Assembly: GCA_030158485.1 (NCBI GenBank)
Contig: JAOASS010000007.1
Coordinates: forward strand, 1-50,220
Direction of reading: 5' to 3'
Source of the DNA: Pseudobdellovibrionaceae bacterium
GTDB taxonomy: Bacteria > Bdellovibrionota > Bdellovibrionia > Bdellovibrionales > Bdellovibrionaceae
Length of the DNA: 50,220 bases
The position numbers and the translations under genes were made by a program. Numbering within the stretch: position 1 is the first letter of the stretch; every line of letters begins with the position of its first letter. This document shows, piece by piece, positions 1-8,987 of the stretch. Below the pieces are notes generated by a model. The model worked only from the letters and a program-made list of their open reading frames with translations, searched no databases and had not been told where the DNA came from.

Positions 1-232
1 GCAAAAGAATAAACAATGACTTATGAATAAACCGATGACGTTCGACGAAAGTCATGATGATTTATCGGCTTTTTTTGGACTTTACTTGAGCTTCTTATGT
101 TCGAATAATGGCAATCTACCACAACACGCTTCGCTTAAGTTTAGTGTCTCAAAATGACATAGTGTATGCGCGATTTTTAAAATAGTTTCTTTATTTTTGG
201 GCCCAGTGGGATGCTCTATTTCACTTCGCCGG
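1..232. other. Left-edge region without a convincing gene
   Basis: This stretch lies 3' of the leftward ATPase gene that ends at 233. A short leftward open frame (82-321) runs through it and overlaps the ATPase end, but it shows no signal, domain or Shine-Dalgarno, so I do not call it. The only structure seen is a possible rightward hairpin with a T run at 32-76. A gene entering from beyond the left edge cannot be excluded. Confidence 0.4.
32..76 (+). terminator. Possible rho-independent terminator (weak)
   Basis: The pairs ccgat (32-36) and atcgg (64-68) can form a stem, with an inner gac/gtc pairing (37-39 with 51-53), followed by a T7 run at 70-76. The stem is interrupted by an uneven bulge, so this is weak. 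It would end a rightward transcript entering from outside the window. Confidence 0.25.
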
Positions 233-1408
233 TTATTTTCGAAGACTCGTAAAAAGCTCGGCAAAACCTTGCTGCCAATGAAGACAACGCACATTTTCAT
301 TTTTTTGAGAAAGTGGATCATTTGACCACACTTGAGCTTCTGCCGGCTTATCCCAATCTTTTAAAAATTTTGAAATTGTTTTCGTGTCAGATTGTGTGAT
401 TTTTGAAGTCGATTTAATTTCGATCATTAAATCTTTTTGCGCTGGCCGCTCAATAATGAGATCAATTTCAGCATCATCTTTAGTTCGAAGATAACTTAAT
501 TTAAAATCATTTTTTTCATACTCGCACTGTTTCATAATCTCAATTACAATCCAGTGCTCAAAACACTTACCATATTCACTTGTCATTGGCGAAAGAGGAA
601 TTTTTAAAGTTCTGCTGAGAGCTCGTTGAAGTCCAGTGTCGATAAAATAAAACTTCGGCGATTCACGTTGACGCTTACGAATTGATCGATGAAAAGGCGG
701 AAGATGAAAGCCTAATAAAGTATCTTCTAGAATTTGAAAAAAACTTTTAACGGTTTGATCTGAAACACCAACGTCATGACTTATTTTTGAATAATTTAAA
801 ATTTCGCCATTCATTTGGGCAGCGACTTCAAGAAAATCTTTGAAGGGATCGATTTTTCTTAGAAGCTGTTCGACTAAAATTTCTTCTTTAATATAATTTC
901 TGACGTATCCTCTAAGAAAATCTTCTTTTTTTTCACTTTCTTTTTCATTCCAAACGATTGGCAGAGTCCCGTACTGAAGAGCCTCTTGGAGGTTAAAATC
1001 TGCACCTAATTCTTGATGAGTAAATGGAAATAAAAAATAAGTTAAAGCCCGACCACCAAGAAGATTTCCACTACTTCTTTTTAATTTTCTGGCGCTTGAT
1101 CCCGTTAGAATAAAATAGGGCTTCGAAGTCTTTTTTGTTTCGATCTCTTGATGAACGATATCTAAAATTTTAGGATGTTTTTGGACTTCATCAATCACGA
1201 CATAATCGTATTCATTTTCAGCTAAGTGCCGGGAAAGTGCGTCTGGATGATCCCCATAAATTTCTTCGTCCGATTCTGTTAAAAAATTGATCCACAAGAT
1301 TCGACTCGACCCAAAAAGCTCCGTTAAAAGCGTTGACTTACCCGTCCCGCGTGCTCCGAATAGAAATAAGTTATTGTTTTTACTTAGTTTTTGAGTTCTT
1401 CTTACCAT
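233..1408 (-). CDS. AAA-family ATPase with C-terminal DUF4143 domain
   Basis: Predicted ATPase of the AAA_14/DUF4143 group. These are widespread, often solitary proteins whose cellular role is largely unknown. Visible features are a Walker A (GARGTGKST, about residues 18-26 from this start), a Walker B (YVVIDEVQ), a sensor-like stretch ending in TGSS, a winged-helix-like middle (YSKISHDVGVSDQTVKSF), and a C-terminal DAEIDLII...MIEIKSTS block that matches the PD-(D/E)XK-type fold of DUF4143. I chose ATG at 1408 because family members usually begin just before the R-x-L-x(n)-FLFGARGTGKS block. The open frame extends to a TTG at 1474 with no ribosome site for either start. The gene follows uvrC on the same strand after about 100 nt. 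Family assignment is firm; start and function are not. Confidence 0.8.
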   Translation of the reverse strand: MVRRTQKLSKNNNLFLFGARGTGKSTLLTELFGSSRILWINFLTESDEEIYGDHPDALSRHLAENEYDYVVIDEVQKHPKILDIVHQEIETKKTSKPYFILTGSSARKLKRSSGNLLGGRALTYFLFPFTHQELGADFNLQEALQYGTLPIVWNEKESEKKEDFLRGYVRNYIKEEILVEQLLRKIDPFKDFLEVAAQMNGEILNYSKISHDVGVSDQTVKSFFQILEDTLLGFHLPPFHRSIRKRQRESPKFYFIDTGLQRALSRTLKIPLSPMTSEYGKCFEHWIVIEIMKQCEYEKNDFKLSYLRTKDDAEIDLIIERPAQKDLMIEIKSTSKITQSDTKTISKFLKDWDKPAEAQVWSNDPLSQKNENVRCLHWQQGFAELFTSLRK

Positions 1409-1444
1409 ACTTCGAAAGTGTACGCCATTTTCGAAGTATGGTAA
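1402..1444 (-). promoter_or_regulatory. 16-bp perfect inverted repeat over the ATPase start
   Basis: Arms at 1402-1417 and 1429-1444 are perfectly complementary (16 bp) with an 11-nt spacer. The leftward mRNA would fold into a stable hairpin that contains the proposed ATG at 1408. The loop holds another ATG (1428-1426) that opens an 8-codon frame, stopping at 1404-1402 and overlapping the proposed start. This could control translation of the ATPase or be a DNA operator; only the repeat itself is directly seen. Confidence 0.5.
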
Positions 1445-1572
1445 AGAACTTTCTTTAACTAAATCCAGTACCAAAATTGATTTAATGCTTTTAGCAGAAT
1501 GAGACCGATTTTCTGCACACGAAGTTTATATCCGAATTCGAATTTATGACGTCGCACAGCTGCCGGAGCTGA

Positions 1573-3453
1573 TTAAGTTGGAACCAAATTATCTTGGGAC
1601 TCATTTAACTGAAGTAGAATTCTTTCTGCAAGAACTCGGTTAAAGCCTTTTATTTGAGCAATTTCTTCTGGGTCAGCTAAACGAATATCTTCAACCGAGC
1701 CAAATCGCGCGATCAGATCACGCTTTCGTTTTTCGCCTAAACCCACGACCAGATCAAGTTCACTTTCCAGACTGATCGAATCTCTGACTTTGCGATGATA
1801 ATTAATAGCAAATCGATGGGCTTCGTCACGAATTCCCACTAAAATATGATGAGCTTCCGAATTATTTTTAAATAAAACAGGATTACTTCTTCCCGGTAGA
1901 AAGAATCTTTCTTCGCTTGATTTAACTTGGGATCCTTGAAAATCACTTTCCGTTCTTGCTTTTGCCAACCCCACAACGGGAATATCTGTCCGCTTGATAT
2001 CTTCCAAGATTTTTACAGCTTGCGACAACTGACCTTTGCCACCATCAATCACAATTAAATCAGGATCATCATATTCACTATGCTGAAATCGACGAGATAG
2101 CACTTCCTGCATTGAAGCGAAATCATTCTGCCCTAAAACTGTTTTTATTTTATATCGTCTATAGTGGTCCGGGGCGGGAACTCCATCTTCGAAAACTACT
2201 TGCGAAGCAACATTCGCAACACCTTGAAAATTAGAAATATCATAACATTCAATACGTAACGGAATTTTAGGTAACAAGAGCTTCTCTTGAATTTCCCTGA
2301 GACCCATTTTTTTCTCTTCTGCTTTTGAAACCCATTTTTCGAAATGGACTTTTGCATTTTCATGGGCCATATCAACTAACCCATGAGTTTTATGATTCAT
2401 TCCAACACGAACTCGAATTTCGTTACCAGATCTTTCCTTTAATACAGCTTCCAGCAACTTCGTTAAATCCCACCCAATATCCATTGGTAAAATAACTTCA
2501 TCAGGAATAATATTTTCGTCATAATACTGATTCAAAAATGAAATCATCCAGTCCCGAGGCTCTTCCAATGAATCAAGAGTATTGAGCATTTGCATGTAAT
2601 GCGGCCTTGTTCCCAAAACACGACCTTGCCGAATATGTAAAGTTTGAATCACAGTTCCACGCTCATCACCAAAGTAGCCAATAACGTCTTGATCTTTATC
2701 CATTGTATCATTCACAACGGCTTGTTTTTCTAATACAGCCCGAATCGCTTCGATTGAATCTCGTAATCGGGCCGCAACTTCAAATTTTTCTTCTTCTGCG
2801 ACTTTCATCATTTTTTCTTTAAGGCTTTTTAACACTTTTTTGTTTTGGCCTTTTAAAAAAAGCAAAGCCCCTTCGACTTCACTTTTATAATCATCTTGAT
2901 TGATATAATCTACACAAGGCGCTGTACATCGACCGATTTGATAGCTCAAACAAGGTCTTTTTCTAGATTTAAAAACAGCGTCTGTGCAGTCTCTGATTTT
3001 AAAAGTTCGATTTAAAAATCGAATAGTTCCATGAACAGCACCGCCGCTGGTGTAAGGACCAAAATAAAGACTGCCATCTTTTTTGACTTTTCTTGCCAAA
3101 TAAAGTCTTGGGTACTGCTCTTTCCAAGTGAGTTTGATATAAGGATAAGACTTATCATCTTTGAGTCTGATATTATATTTGGGCCGGTGCTTTTTTATCA
3201 ATGAAGCTTCCAGCAAAAACGCTTCTACTTCTGTTTTTGTTACAATATATTCAATATGAAAAATCTGTTTCACTAAAACAACTGTTTTAGGGTGCTCTAA
3301 AGAATCTTGGAAATAACTTCTGACTCGATTACGTAGACTTTTAGCTTTACCAACATAAAGAATTTTATCTGCATTTGATTTCATCAAATACACTCCACTT
3401 TGCGTGGGAAAGTCTTTAATGAGCTCTTTTAGTTCTGTCCACTTTGGATTCAT
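1573..3453 (-). CDS. uvrC: Excinuclease ABC subunit C
   Basis: Dual-incision nuclease of nucleotide excision repair; it cuts both sides of a lesion marked by UvrB. In order: an N-terminal GIY-YIG nuclease domain (GVYLMK at about 20-25, YVGKA at about 33-37, followed by the Arg-rich helix), a Cys cluster region (CLSYQIGRCTAPC), a UVR UvrB-binding motif at about 205-240, the RNase H-like C-terminal nuclease (ECYDISNFQG, VIDGGKGQL and a later DEAHRFA), and a C-terminal helix-hairpin-helix pair (VVGLGEKRKRDL, IKGFNRVLAERI). At 626 aa the length is normal. It starts 11 nt after the uvrB stop on the same strand, so the two form a uvrBC transcription unit. A small CAGCT/AGCTG hairpin lies just after the stop (1557-1571) but has no T tail. 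Confidence 0.98.
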   Translation of the reverse strand: MNPKWTELKELIKDFPTQSGVYLMKSNADKILYVGKAKSLRNRVRSYFQDSLEHPKTVVLVKQIFHIEYIVTKTEVEAFLLEASLIKKHRPKYNIRLKDDKSYPYIKLTWKEQYPRLYLARKVKKDGSLYFGPYTSGGAVHGTIRFLNRTFKIRDCTDAVFKSRKRPCLSYQIGRCTAPCVDYINQDDYKSEVEGALLFLKGQNKKVLKSLKEKMMKVAEEEKFEVAARLRDSIEAIRAVLEKQAVVNDTMDKDQDVIGYFGDERGTVIQTLHIRQGRVLGTRPHYMQMLNTLDSLEEPRDWMISFLNQYYDENIIPDEVILPMDIGWDLTKLLEAVLKERSGNEIRVRVGMNHKTHGLVDMAHENAKVHFEKWVSKAEEKKMGLREIQEKLLLPKIPLRIECYDISNFQGVANVASQVVFEDGVPAPDHYRRYKIKTVLGQNDFASMQEVLSRRFQHSEYDDPDLIVIDGGKGQLSQAVKILEDIKRTDIPVVGLAKARTESDFQGSQVKSSEERFFLPGRSNPVLFKNNSEAHHILVGIRDEAHRFAINYHRKVRDSISLESELDLVVGLGEKRKRDLIARFGSVEDIRLADPEEIAQIKGFNRVLAERILLQLNESQDNLVPT

Positions 3454-3464
3454 AAGTCTCTGCT

Positions 3465-5588
3465 TTAACTTTTACTTTCATTTTGTTGATCGTTATCTTG
3501 AGTCTGACTTTTATCAAAACCTATTTTATCCATAACCGCATGACTTTGTTTTTCAGTTTCACCACTTATTATTTGAAGCTGCAATATCTGCAAACGTTTG
3601 ATTTCATCTCGAATTTTGGCGGCCTCTTCAAATTCTAGCTGCTGCGATAACTGTCGCATTTTTGCACGAAGTTTATCAATTTCCATTTCAATCGCTTTTG
3701 GTTTCTCAGCTAATTTTTTAAACTTTAAGGGATCTCCCATTTGACTCAATCTCTGAGAACCGACGGAGCCATCAAAAAGATCACCTAAACCTTCACTTAT
3801 TTTTTTCTTGATCGTAAGAGGTGTGATTCCATGATCCGTATTGTATTGTCTTTGAATATCTCGACGTCTATCGGTTTCTGCCATTGCTTTTCGAATCGAA
3901 TCCGTGATGACATCTGCATACAAGATGACTCGACCATTGATGTTTCGAGCAGCTCTTCCAATTGTTTGAATCAAAGATCTTTCCGATCTCAAAAAACCTT
4001 CTTTATCTGCGTCCGTGATTCCAACTAAACTGACTTCTGGAATATCAAGTCCTTCTCGAAGTAAATTGATCCCAATCAAAACATCAAATACACCCAATCT
4101 AAGATCCCTTAAAATTTCGACTCTTTCCATTGTTTTAATATCTGAATGCAAATATTTAACTTTAAGCCCAAGAGACTCATAGTACTCACTTAAATCTTCG
4201 GCGCTTCTTTTTGTTAAAGTTGTAATCAGAACTCTTTCGTTTTTTGAAATTCGATCTTTAATTTCTTTTAATAGATCATCCACCTGATGGCGAACAGGCC
4301 TGATTTCAACGATTGGATCGATCAGACCTGTTGGCCTAATAATTTGTTCAATAATCACACCTTCGGATTTTTGCAATTCATATTGCCCCGGTGTGGCTGA
4401 CACATAGACAACTCGGTCCATCATTCTTTCAAACTCTTGAAAATTGAGAGGACGATTATCTAATGCCGAAGGCAGTCTAAAACCGTGCTCAACAAGAGTT
4501 GATTTTCGCGCACGATCACCCCGGTACATTCCACCAATTTGCGGAACTGTGATATGGGACTCATCAATAAACGTTAAAAATTCTTTGGGAAAATACTCAA
4601 GCAAAGTTGGAGGTGGTTCACCCGGTCCTCTTGAAGTAAAATGCCTTGAATAGTTTTCGATTCCAGGACAGAAACCCATTTGATCCATCATTTCGATATC
4701 ATAATAAGTTCTTTGTTCGAGTCTCTGAGCTTCTAAAAATTTCATATTCTGATTAAGCTCAACTATTCGTTCCCGCAATTCTTCTTGAACAGAAGCAATC
4801 GCTTTTTTTACAGTATCTTCTGGAGTCGCGTAATGAGATCCCGGGTAAATGCCAATCTGATCAAGCTCGTCCAAACGTTCACCTGTCAAAGGGTCAATCC
4901 AACTGAGACGTTCCACGAAATCACCGAAAAATTCGACTCGTATGGCTCTTTGCTCTTCATAAGGAGGAAAAATTTCAACAATATCACCACGGACTCGAAT
5001 ATTACCGCGAGCAAAATCAACATTATTTCGCTGGTACTGTATTCGAATAAGTTCTTTTAACAAGTGATCCCGCTTTAACGCCCCCCCTGAAACGACTTGA
5101 ACCATCATACCTTCATAAGCTTCAGGGCTTCCCAAACCATAAATACAAGACACTGAGCTCACAATGATCACATCTCGACGATCGAATAAAGATCTGGTTG
5201 CAGAATGTCGCATCCGATCGATTTGTTCATTAATCGCTGAATCTTTTTCGATAAAAGTATCTGAAGAGGGAATGTAAGCTTCCGGCTGATAATAATCATA
5301 GTATGAAACAAAATACTCCACCGCATTTTCAGGAAAAAGTTCTTTGAACTCTCCGTAAAGTTGAGCTGCAAGAGTTTTATTCGGCGCCATCACAAGCGCT
5401 GGCATATTCATTTGAGCAATCGCGTGAGCCATAGAAAATGTTTTACCAGAGCCCGTAACACCTAATAATGTTTGGTGTTCGAGTCCTTGCCTAAAATGAG
5501 ATACGATTTGCTCAATCGCTTTAGGTTGATCACCTGCAGGCTTAAAGTCGGAAACAAGTTTGAAGGATTTTACTGGGGACTGTCGCAT
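3465..5588 (-). CDS. uvrB: Excinuclease ABC subunit B
   Basis: DNA damage-verification helicase of nucleotide excision repair; it receives damaged DNA from UvrA and recruits UvrC. Visible are Walker A (GVTGSGKT, about 43-50), the beta-hairpin segment ([12 protein letters not shown]) that clamps DNA, motif II region FIDESH, helicase motifs ([41 protein letters not shown]), and a C-terminal UVR motif ([17 protein letters not shown]) matching the one in UvrC. At 707 aa it is slightly longer than usual, with a polar C-terminal tail. The ATG at 5588 has a GAGGG ribosome site about 8 nt upstream. It leads a two-gene operon with uvrC; uvrA is not in the window. Confidence 0.98.
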   Translation of the reverse strand: MRQSPVKSFKLVSDFKPAGDQPKAIEQIVSHFRQGLEHQTLLGVTGSGKTFSMAHAIAQMNMPALVMAPNKTLAAQLYGEFKELFPENAVEYFVSYYDYYQPEAYIPSSDTFIEKDSAINEQIDRMRHSATRSLFDRRDVIIVSSVSCIYGLGSPEAYEGMMVQVVSGGALKRDHLLKELIRIQYQRNNVDFARGNIRVRGDIVEIFPPYEEQRAIRVEFFGDFVERLSWIDPLTGERLDELDQIGIYPGSHYATPEDTVKKAIASVQEELRERIVELNQNMKFLEAQRLEQRTYYDIEMMDQMGFCPGIENYSRHFTSRGPGEPPPTLLEYFPKEFLTFIDESHITVPQIGGMYRGDRARKSTLVEHGFRLPSALDNRPLNFQEFERMMDRVVYVSATPGQYELQKSEGVIIEQIIRPTGLIDPIVEIRPVRHQVDDLLKEIKDRISKNERVLITTLTKRSAEDLSEYYESLGLKVKYLHSDIKTMERVEILRDLRLGVFDVLIGINLLREGLDIPEVSLVGITDADKEGFLRSERSLIQTIGRAARNINGRVILYADVITDSIRKAMAETDRRRDIQRQYNTDHGITPLTIKKKISEGLGDLFDGSVGSQRLSQMGDPLKFKKLAEKPKAIEMEIDKLRAKMRQLSQQLEFEEAAKIRDEIKRLQILQLQIISGETEKQSHAVMDKIGFDKSQTQDNDQQNESKS

Positions 5589-5632
5589 TCAAGAAACCCT
5601 CATTTGAATTAAATCTGAATCTCAAGCTTTAG

Positions 5633-5661
5633 ATCCTAAAGGTTTCTAAAACTCTTGTCAC
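5633..5661 (-). promoter_or_regulatory. Candidate sigma-70-type promoter of uvrBC
   Basis: On the leftward strand a GTGACA box (5661-5656) lies exactly 17 nt from a TAGGAT box (5638-5633). These match 5/6 and 4/6 of the TTGACA/TATAAT consensus. The start point would fall near 5626, giving a leader of about 38 nt before uvrB. No clear LexA-type palindrome is visible here. Confidence 0.45.
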
Positions 5662-5723
5662 GCTTATGGAAATTCTATGAAAATTTCTTGGACTTTTAAG
5701 GTTAAAAAACTTAAATATGAAGA

Positions 5724-5954
5724 ATGTCAGATATAATTCCCCCGGCATCACAAAACTCAAATCAAAATCAACTTGAATCCGTCATCAAAAACGGCCGTGA
5801 TCTCGAAATTTCGCCCACTCGATTTATGATTTATATCGGACTTGGTCTCTTAACCCTTGCACTGATTGTCGTTGGTCTTGGGGCTGTCTTGACTCAATAC
5901 TTATGGCCGACACAAGAAAAGCTCAGCCATCCTGTTCTTTATCAAGAACGTTAA
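5724..5954 (+). CDS. Small single-pass membrane protein, unknown function
   Basis: A 76-residue protein I do not recognise. The first 32 residues are polar and Asn/Gln-rich. One strong transmembrane helix follows (about 35-58, MIYIGLGLLTLALIVVGLGA), then a short C-terminal segment with TQYLWPTQEKL. There is no cleavable signal, so it is probably an inner-membrane protein. It fills the gap between the uvrB start and the cysS end and reads opposite to both, so it must have its own promoter. The ATG has only a weak purine-rich stretch (tgaag) very close upstream. The length, hydrophobic pattern and neat fit between neighbours support a real gene, but conservation was not tested. Confidence 0.6.
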   Translation: MSDIIPPASQNSNQNQLESVIKNGRDLEISPTRFMIYIGLGLLTLALIVVGLGAVLTQYLWPTQEKLSHPVLYQER

Positions 5955-6000
5955 GAAAATTTCCATTTAAAAAACACGGCTGAAAATCTACACCGAAAAT

Positions 6001-7464
6001 CTACTTTGTCACTTCCCAAAAACTTCCTTTGGGCAAATCCATGACAGAAATACCCAATGCCAATAGTTCTTGGCGAAGTTCATCTGATTTTGCAAAATCT
6101 TTCATAGCTCGAGCCTCAGCACGGGCCCGAACAAGTTGATCTACATGCGATCTCAAAATATTTTTCTTCAATAGCAAAAGATCATCGAGCTCTACCAAAA
6201 AATCCTGCGGAGACTTCTGAAAAAGACTCATCAACAAACCCAAATCACGAATCCAAATTAAAAAAACTTTCGAAAGCGCGACAATCCCAGCTGTTGCTTG
6301 AGCCCCACGCTTCACTTTCGTATTATAATTTCTCAGAACTTCGTAAAGAACAGCCCAAACTTCAGGTGTATTAAAGTCATCATTTAAAGCTTTTGCCACT
6401 GACTCTTGAGCACTTTTTAAATTTAAATCAATCTCAGCTTTTTTTAAATCAGCTTCAGTCAATTCAAGCAGACTGAAATACTCTTCAGCCAGACTCATCG
6501 AAGAGTAAATTTTTGCAAGACTTGAAATCGCCCTGAGAATCGCTTCATCACCAAAATCAAGAACGGATCGATAGTGGGACGACAAAATCATCCACTTGTA
6601 AACTTCCGGAGGATACTGCGTCGCAAATTCTCTTAAGGAAATAATATTTCCGACCGATTTACTCATTTTTTGTCCACTGAAATTAAGTAAATTCCAATGC
6701 ATCCAATATTGAACAAATTTATGACCAGTAGCGGCTTCAGCTTGAGCAATTTCATTTTCATGATGTGGAAACAACAGATCAATTCCTCCACCATGAATAT
6801 CTAAAGTTTTTTTAAAAATCTCGTTTACCATCGCAGAACACTCAATATGCCAACCCGGACGACCGGCACTCCAAGGCGATGGCCAACTGGGCTCTGAAGG
6901 TTTTGCTTTTTTCCAAAGGGCAAAATCCATTGGTGATTTTTTTCTTTCATCAACTTCAATCCGAGATCCCGACTGAAGGTCCTCTATCTTGCGCCCACTT
7001 AATTTCCCATATTCAGGAAATTGATCCACTTGAAAATAAACATCTCCGTCAACTTCATAAGCTTTTTTTGTGACAATCAATTTTTGGATTAGAGATTCAA
7101 TACTGGGTAAGTATTCTGTGACTCGAGGATTGTGCTCATGTTTTTTAAGACCTAAAATTTCAAAATCTTTTTTATACTCGGAAATATATTTTTCAGTTAT
7201 TTCAGATGCCGATTTATTTTCAACTAAAGATTTTTTAATAATTTTGTCGTCAATATCTGTAAAATTGAGTGCGTATTCAACCTGATAACTATTTCTTTCA
7301 AACCAATTTCGAACTAAGTTAAAAAAAACAGGACCTCTGAAATTACCGACATGTAAAAAATCATAGACTGTCGGACCACAAACATAGATTCGAACTTTTC
7401 CACTTTCCAAAGGTTTAAATTCTTCTTTTTGTCGAGACAAGGAATTATAAATATGAAGATTCAT
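6001..7464 (-). CDS. cysS: Cysteinyl-tRNA synthetase
   Basis: Charges tRNA-Cys with cysteine; class I synthetase. It shows the zinc-binding Cys in YVCGPTV (C29), the HIGH-type motif HVGN (38-41), further zinc ligands in HIECSAM and HHENE, and the KMSKS loop (GQKMSKSVGN). The C-terminal helical DALR-like region and anticodon part follow; 487 aa is the usual length. Its ATG overlaps the gltX stop by 4 nt (ATGA, 7461-7464), so translation is probably coupled. It is the last gene of a carD-gltX-cysS unit. A 47-nt gap separates its stop from the convergent small membrane protein, and no intrinsic terminator is evident there. Confidence 0.98.
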   Translation of the reverse strand: MNLHIYNSLSRQKEEFKPLESGKVRIYVCGPTVYDFLHVGNFRGPVFFNLVRNWFERNSYQVEYALNFTDIDDKIIKKSLVENKSASEITEKYISEYKKDFEILGLKKHEHNPRVTEYLPSIESLIQKLIVTKKAYEVDGDVYFQVDQFPEYGKLSGRKIEDLQSGSRIEVDERKKSPMDFALWKKAKPSEPSWPSPWSAGRPGWHIECSAMVNEIFKKTLDIHGGGIDLLFPHHENEIAQAEAATGHKFVQYWMHWNLLNFSGQKMSKSVGNIISLREFATQYPPEVYKWMILSSHYRSVLDFGDEAILRAISSLAKIYSSMSLAEEYFSLLELTEADLKKAEIDLNLKSAQESVAKALNDDFNTPEVWAVLYEVLRNYNTKVKRGAQATAGIVALSKVFLIWIRDLGLLMSLFQKSPQDFLVELDDLLLLKKNILRSHVDQLVRARAEARAMKDFAKSDELRQELLALGISVMDLPKGSFWEVTK

Positions 7465-8939
7465 TTTAAACTCGCAAGCACTTGACTAGCTCTTTTCAAA
7501 AGTGATGTTTTAGTCATCAGTGGAACAAGAATTTTAAGTTCTGTTCCATGTGGCTGCCCGATCACCGCCACGCGGATCGGTTGAAAAAGATTTTTACCTT
7601 TTGCTCCCGTTTTTACTTTTACAACTTCTTGAATTTTTAAAAATTCTGCTTCTGTAAAACTCTCTCCCACATGAACTTTTAATAACTCAGCCCATTCAGA
7701 TAAAACCACTTTCGTTGGCTCCCAAGCTAAAACCTCGGAAGCTTCTGGCTTAATTTCAAACTTTGAATCATCTAAAGCGGTATAGAAAGTCACACCGTCA
7801 ACTAATGTTTCCATATATGTTTTAAAAACAGCAATAGAAGAGAAAGCCCATTGTTTGTCTTCATAAGGTAGTTTTAAATTTGCAGCTTTTAAAAACGGCT
7901 CAGTTTTTTTCCAAAGGTCTTCGTTAGACAGCGCCCTTAAATACTGTGAGTTCATCCACTTTAATTTGACCCTATCAAATACAGCTCCGGATGGATGTAA
8001 TCGATTGACATTAAAAAGCTGAATTGTTTCTTCCAAAGAAAAAATTTCTTTTTGTTCAGGGTGAGACCATCCCAAAAGTGTCACGAAATTTAAAAGTGCT
8101 TCGGGTAAGTAGCCTTCTTCTTTAAACTGAAAACAAGAAGTGGCTCCTCGACGTTTACTCATTTTTTGTCGGTCTTCATCTAAGACTAATGAAATATGTC
8201 CAAATAAAGGGAACTCCCAACTCATCGCTTCATAAATCATCATTTGACGAAGCGTATTGGGCAAATGTTCTTCTGCTCGAAGGACATGACTGATTTTCAT
8301 AAGGTGGTCGTCAACAACACAACAAAAATTATACACCGGCATGCCATCAGATCTTAAAAGTACAAAATCACCTACCATATCGGAAGGAAACCTGACTTCA
8401 CCACGAACCAAGTCATTTAAAATATAATCTTTTTTTAGATGCTGAGACTTAAATCGAACAACTCCTGGTCGACCTGATTTGAGTTCTTGTTTGGCTTTTT
8501 CCAAATCCCAATTTTCATAAGGAGAACTCACATGGGGATTTTTTCCTTCAGCGATAAACTTTTGGCGCTGAATTTCAAGTTCTTCGTCCGTCATAAAACA
8601 GTAATAAGCTTTGCCTATTTTTAAAAGCTCTTCTGCTACATCTAAGTAAATATCTAAACGCTCAGATTGTTTATAAGGACCGTAGGACCCAATTTCAGTT
8701 TGACCATCAGACTGTGGACCCTCGTCCCAGTTAAGCCCTAACCATTTTAAATCACTCATCACCATCTTTAAAGACTCTTCAGTGCTACGAGCGACATCAG
8801 TATCTTCAATTCGCAGAATGAATTCGCCACCTTGGTTGCGTGCAAAAAGATAATTATAAAGGGCTGAACGGGCTCCTCCAACATGAAGGTAACCTGTCGG
8901 ACTAGGAGCGAATCGAACTCTTATTTTTTTTTGAGACAT
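7461..8939 (-). CDS. gltX: Glutamyl-tRNA synthetase
   Basis: Class I synthetase that attaches glutamate to tRNA-Glu (and possibly tRNA-Gln in organisms using GatCAB). It starts with the canonical RVRFAPSPTGYLHVGGARSA block, in which HVGG replaces HIGH, and carries KMSKR in DRQKMSKRRGA, then a helical anticodon-binding half. I chose ATG at 8939, ten codons inside an open frame that begins at a TTG (8969), because the conserved block then starts at the usual distance. Neither start has a good ribosome site. The nucleotides just upstream can form a small GGATG/CATCC hairpin (8950-8954 with 8963-8967). It lies after carD and overlaps cysS by 4 nt. Confidence 0.96.
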   Translation of the reverse strand: MSQKKIRVRFAPSPTGYLHVGGARSALYNYLFARNQGGEFILRIEDTDVARSTEESLKMVMSDLKWLGLNWDEGPQSDGQTEIGSYGPYKQSERLDIYLDVAEELLKIGKAYYCFMTDEELEIQRQKFIAEGKNPHVSSPYENWDLEKAKQELKSGRPGVVRFKSQHLKKDYILNDLVRGEVRFPSDMVGDFVLLRSDGMPVYNFCCVVDDHLMKISHVLRAEEHLPNTLRQMMIYEAMSWEFPLFGHISLVLDEDRQKMSKRRGATSCFQFKEEGYLPEALLNFVTLLGWSHPEQKEIFSLEETIQLFNVNRLHPSGAVFDRVKLKWMNSQYLRALSNEDLWKKTEPFLKAANLKLPYEDKQWAFSSIAVFKTYMETLVDGVTFYTALDDSKFEIKPEASEVLAWEPTKVVLSEWAELLKVHVGESFTEAEFLKIQEVVKVKTGAKGKNLFQPIRVAVIGQPHGTELKILVPLMTKTSLLKRASQVLASLK

Positions 8940-8987
8940 AATTTGAAAAGGATGCCCTGAGACATCCAATTTGTCACGAATCAGAAC

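Noticed and set aside
82-321. Leftward 79-aa frame at the left edge
   Set aside because: It overlaps the ATPase gene end in another frame and has no ribosome site, domain or signal; treated as a chance frame.
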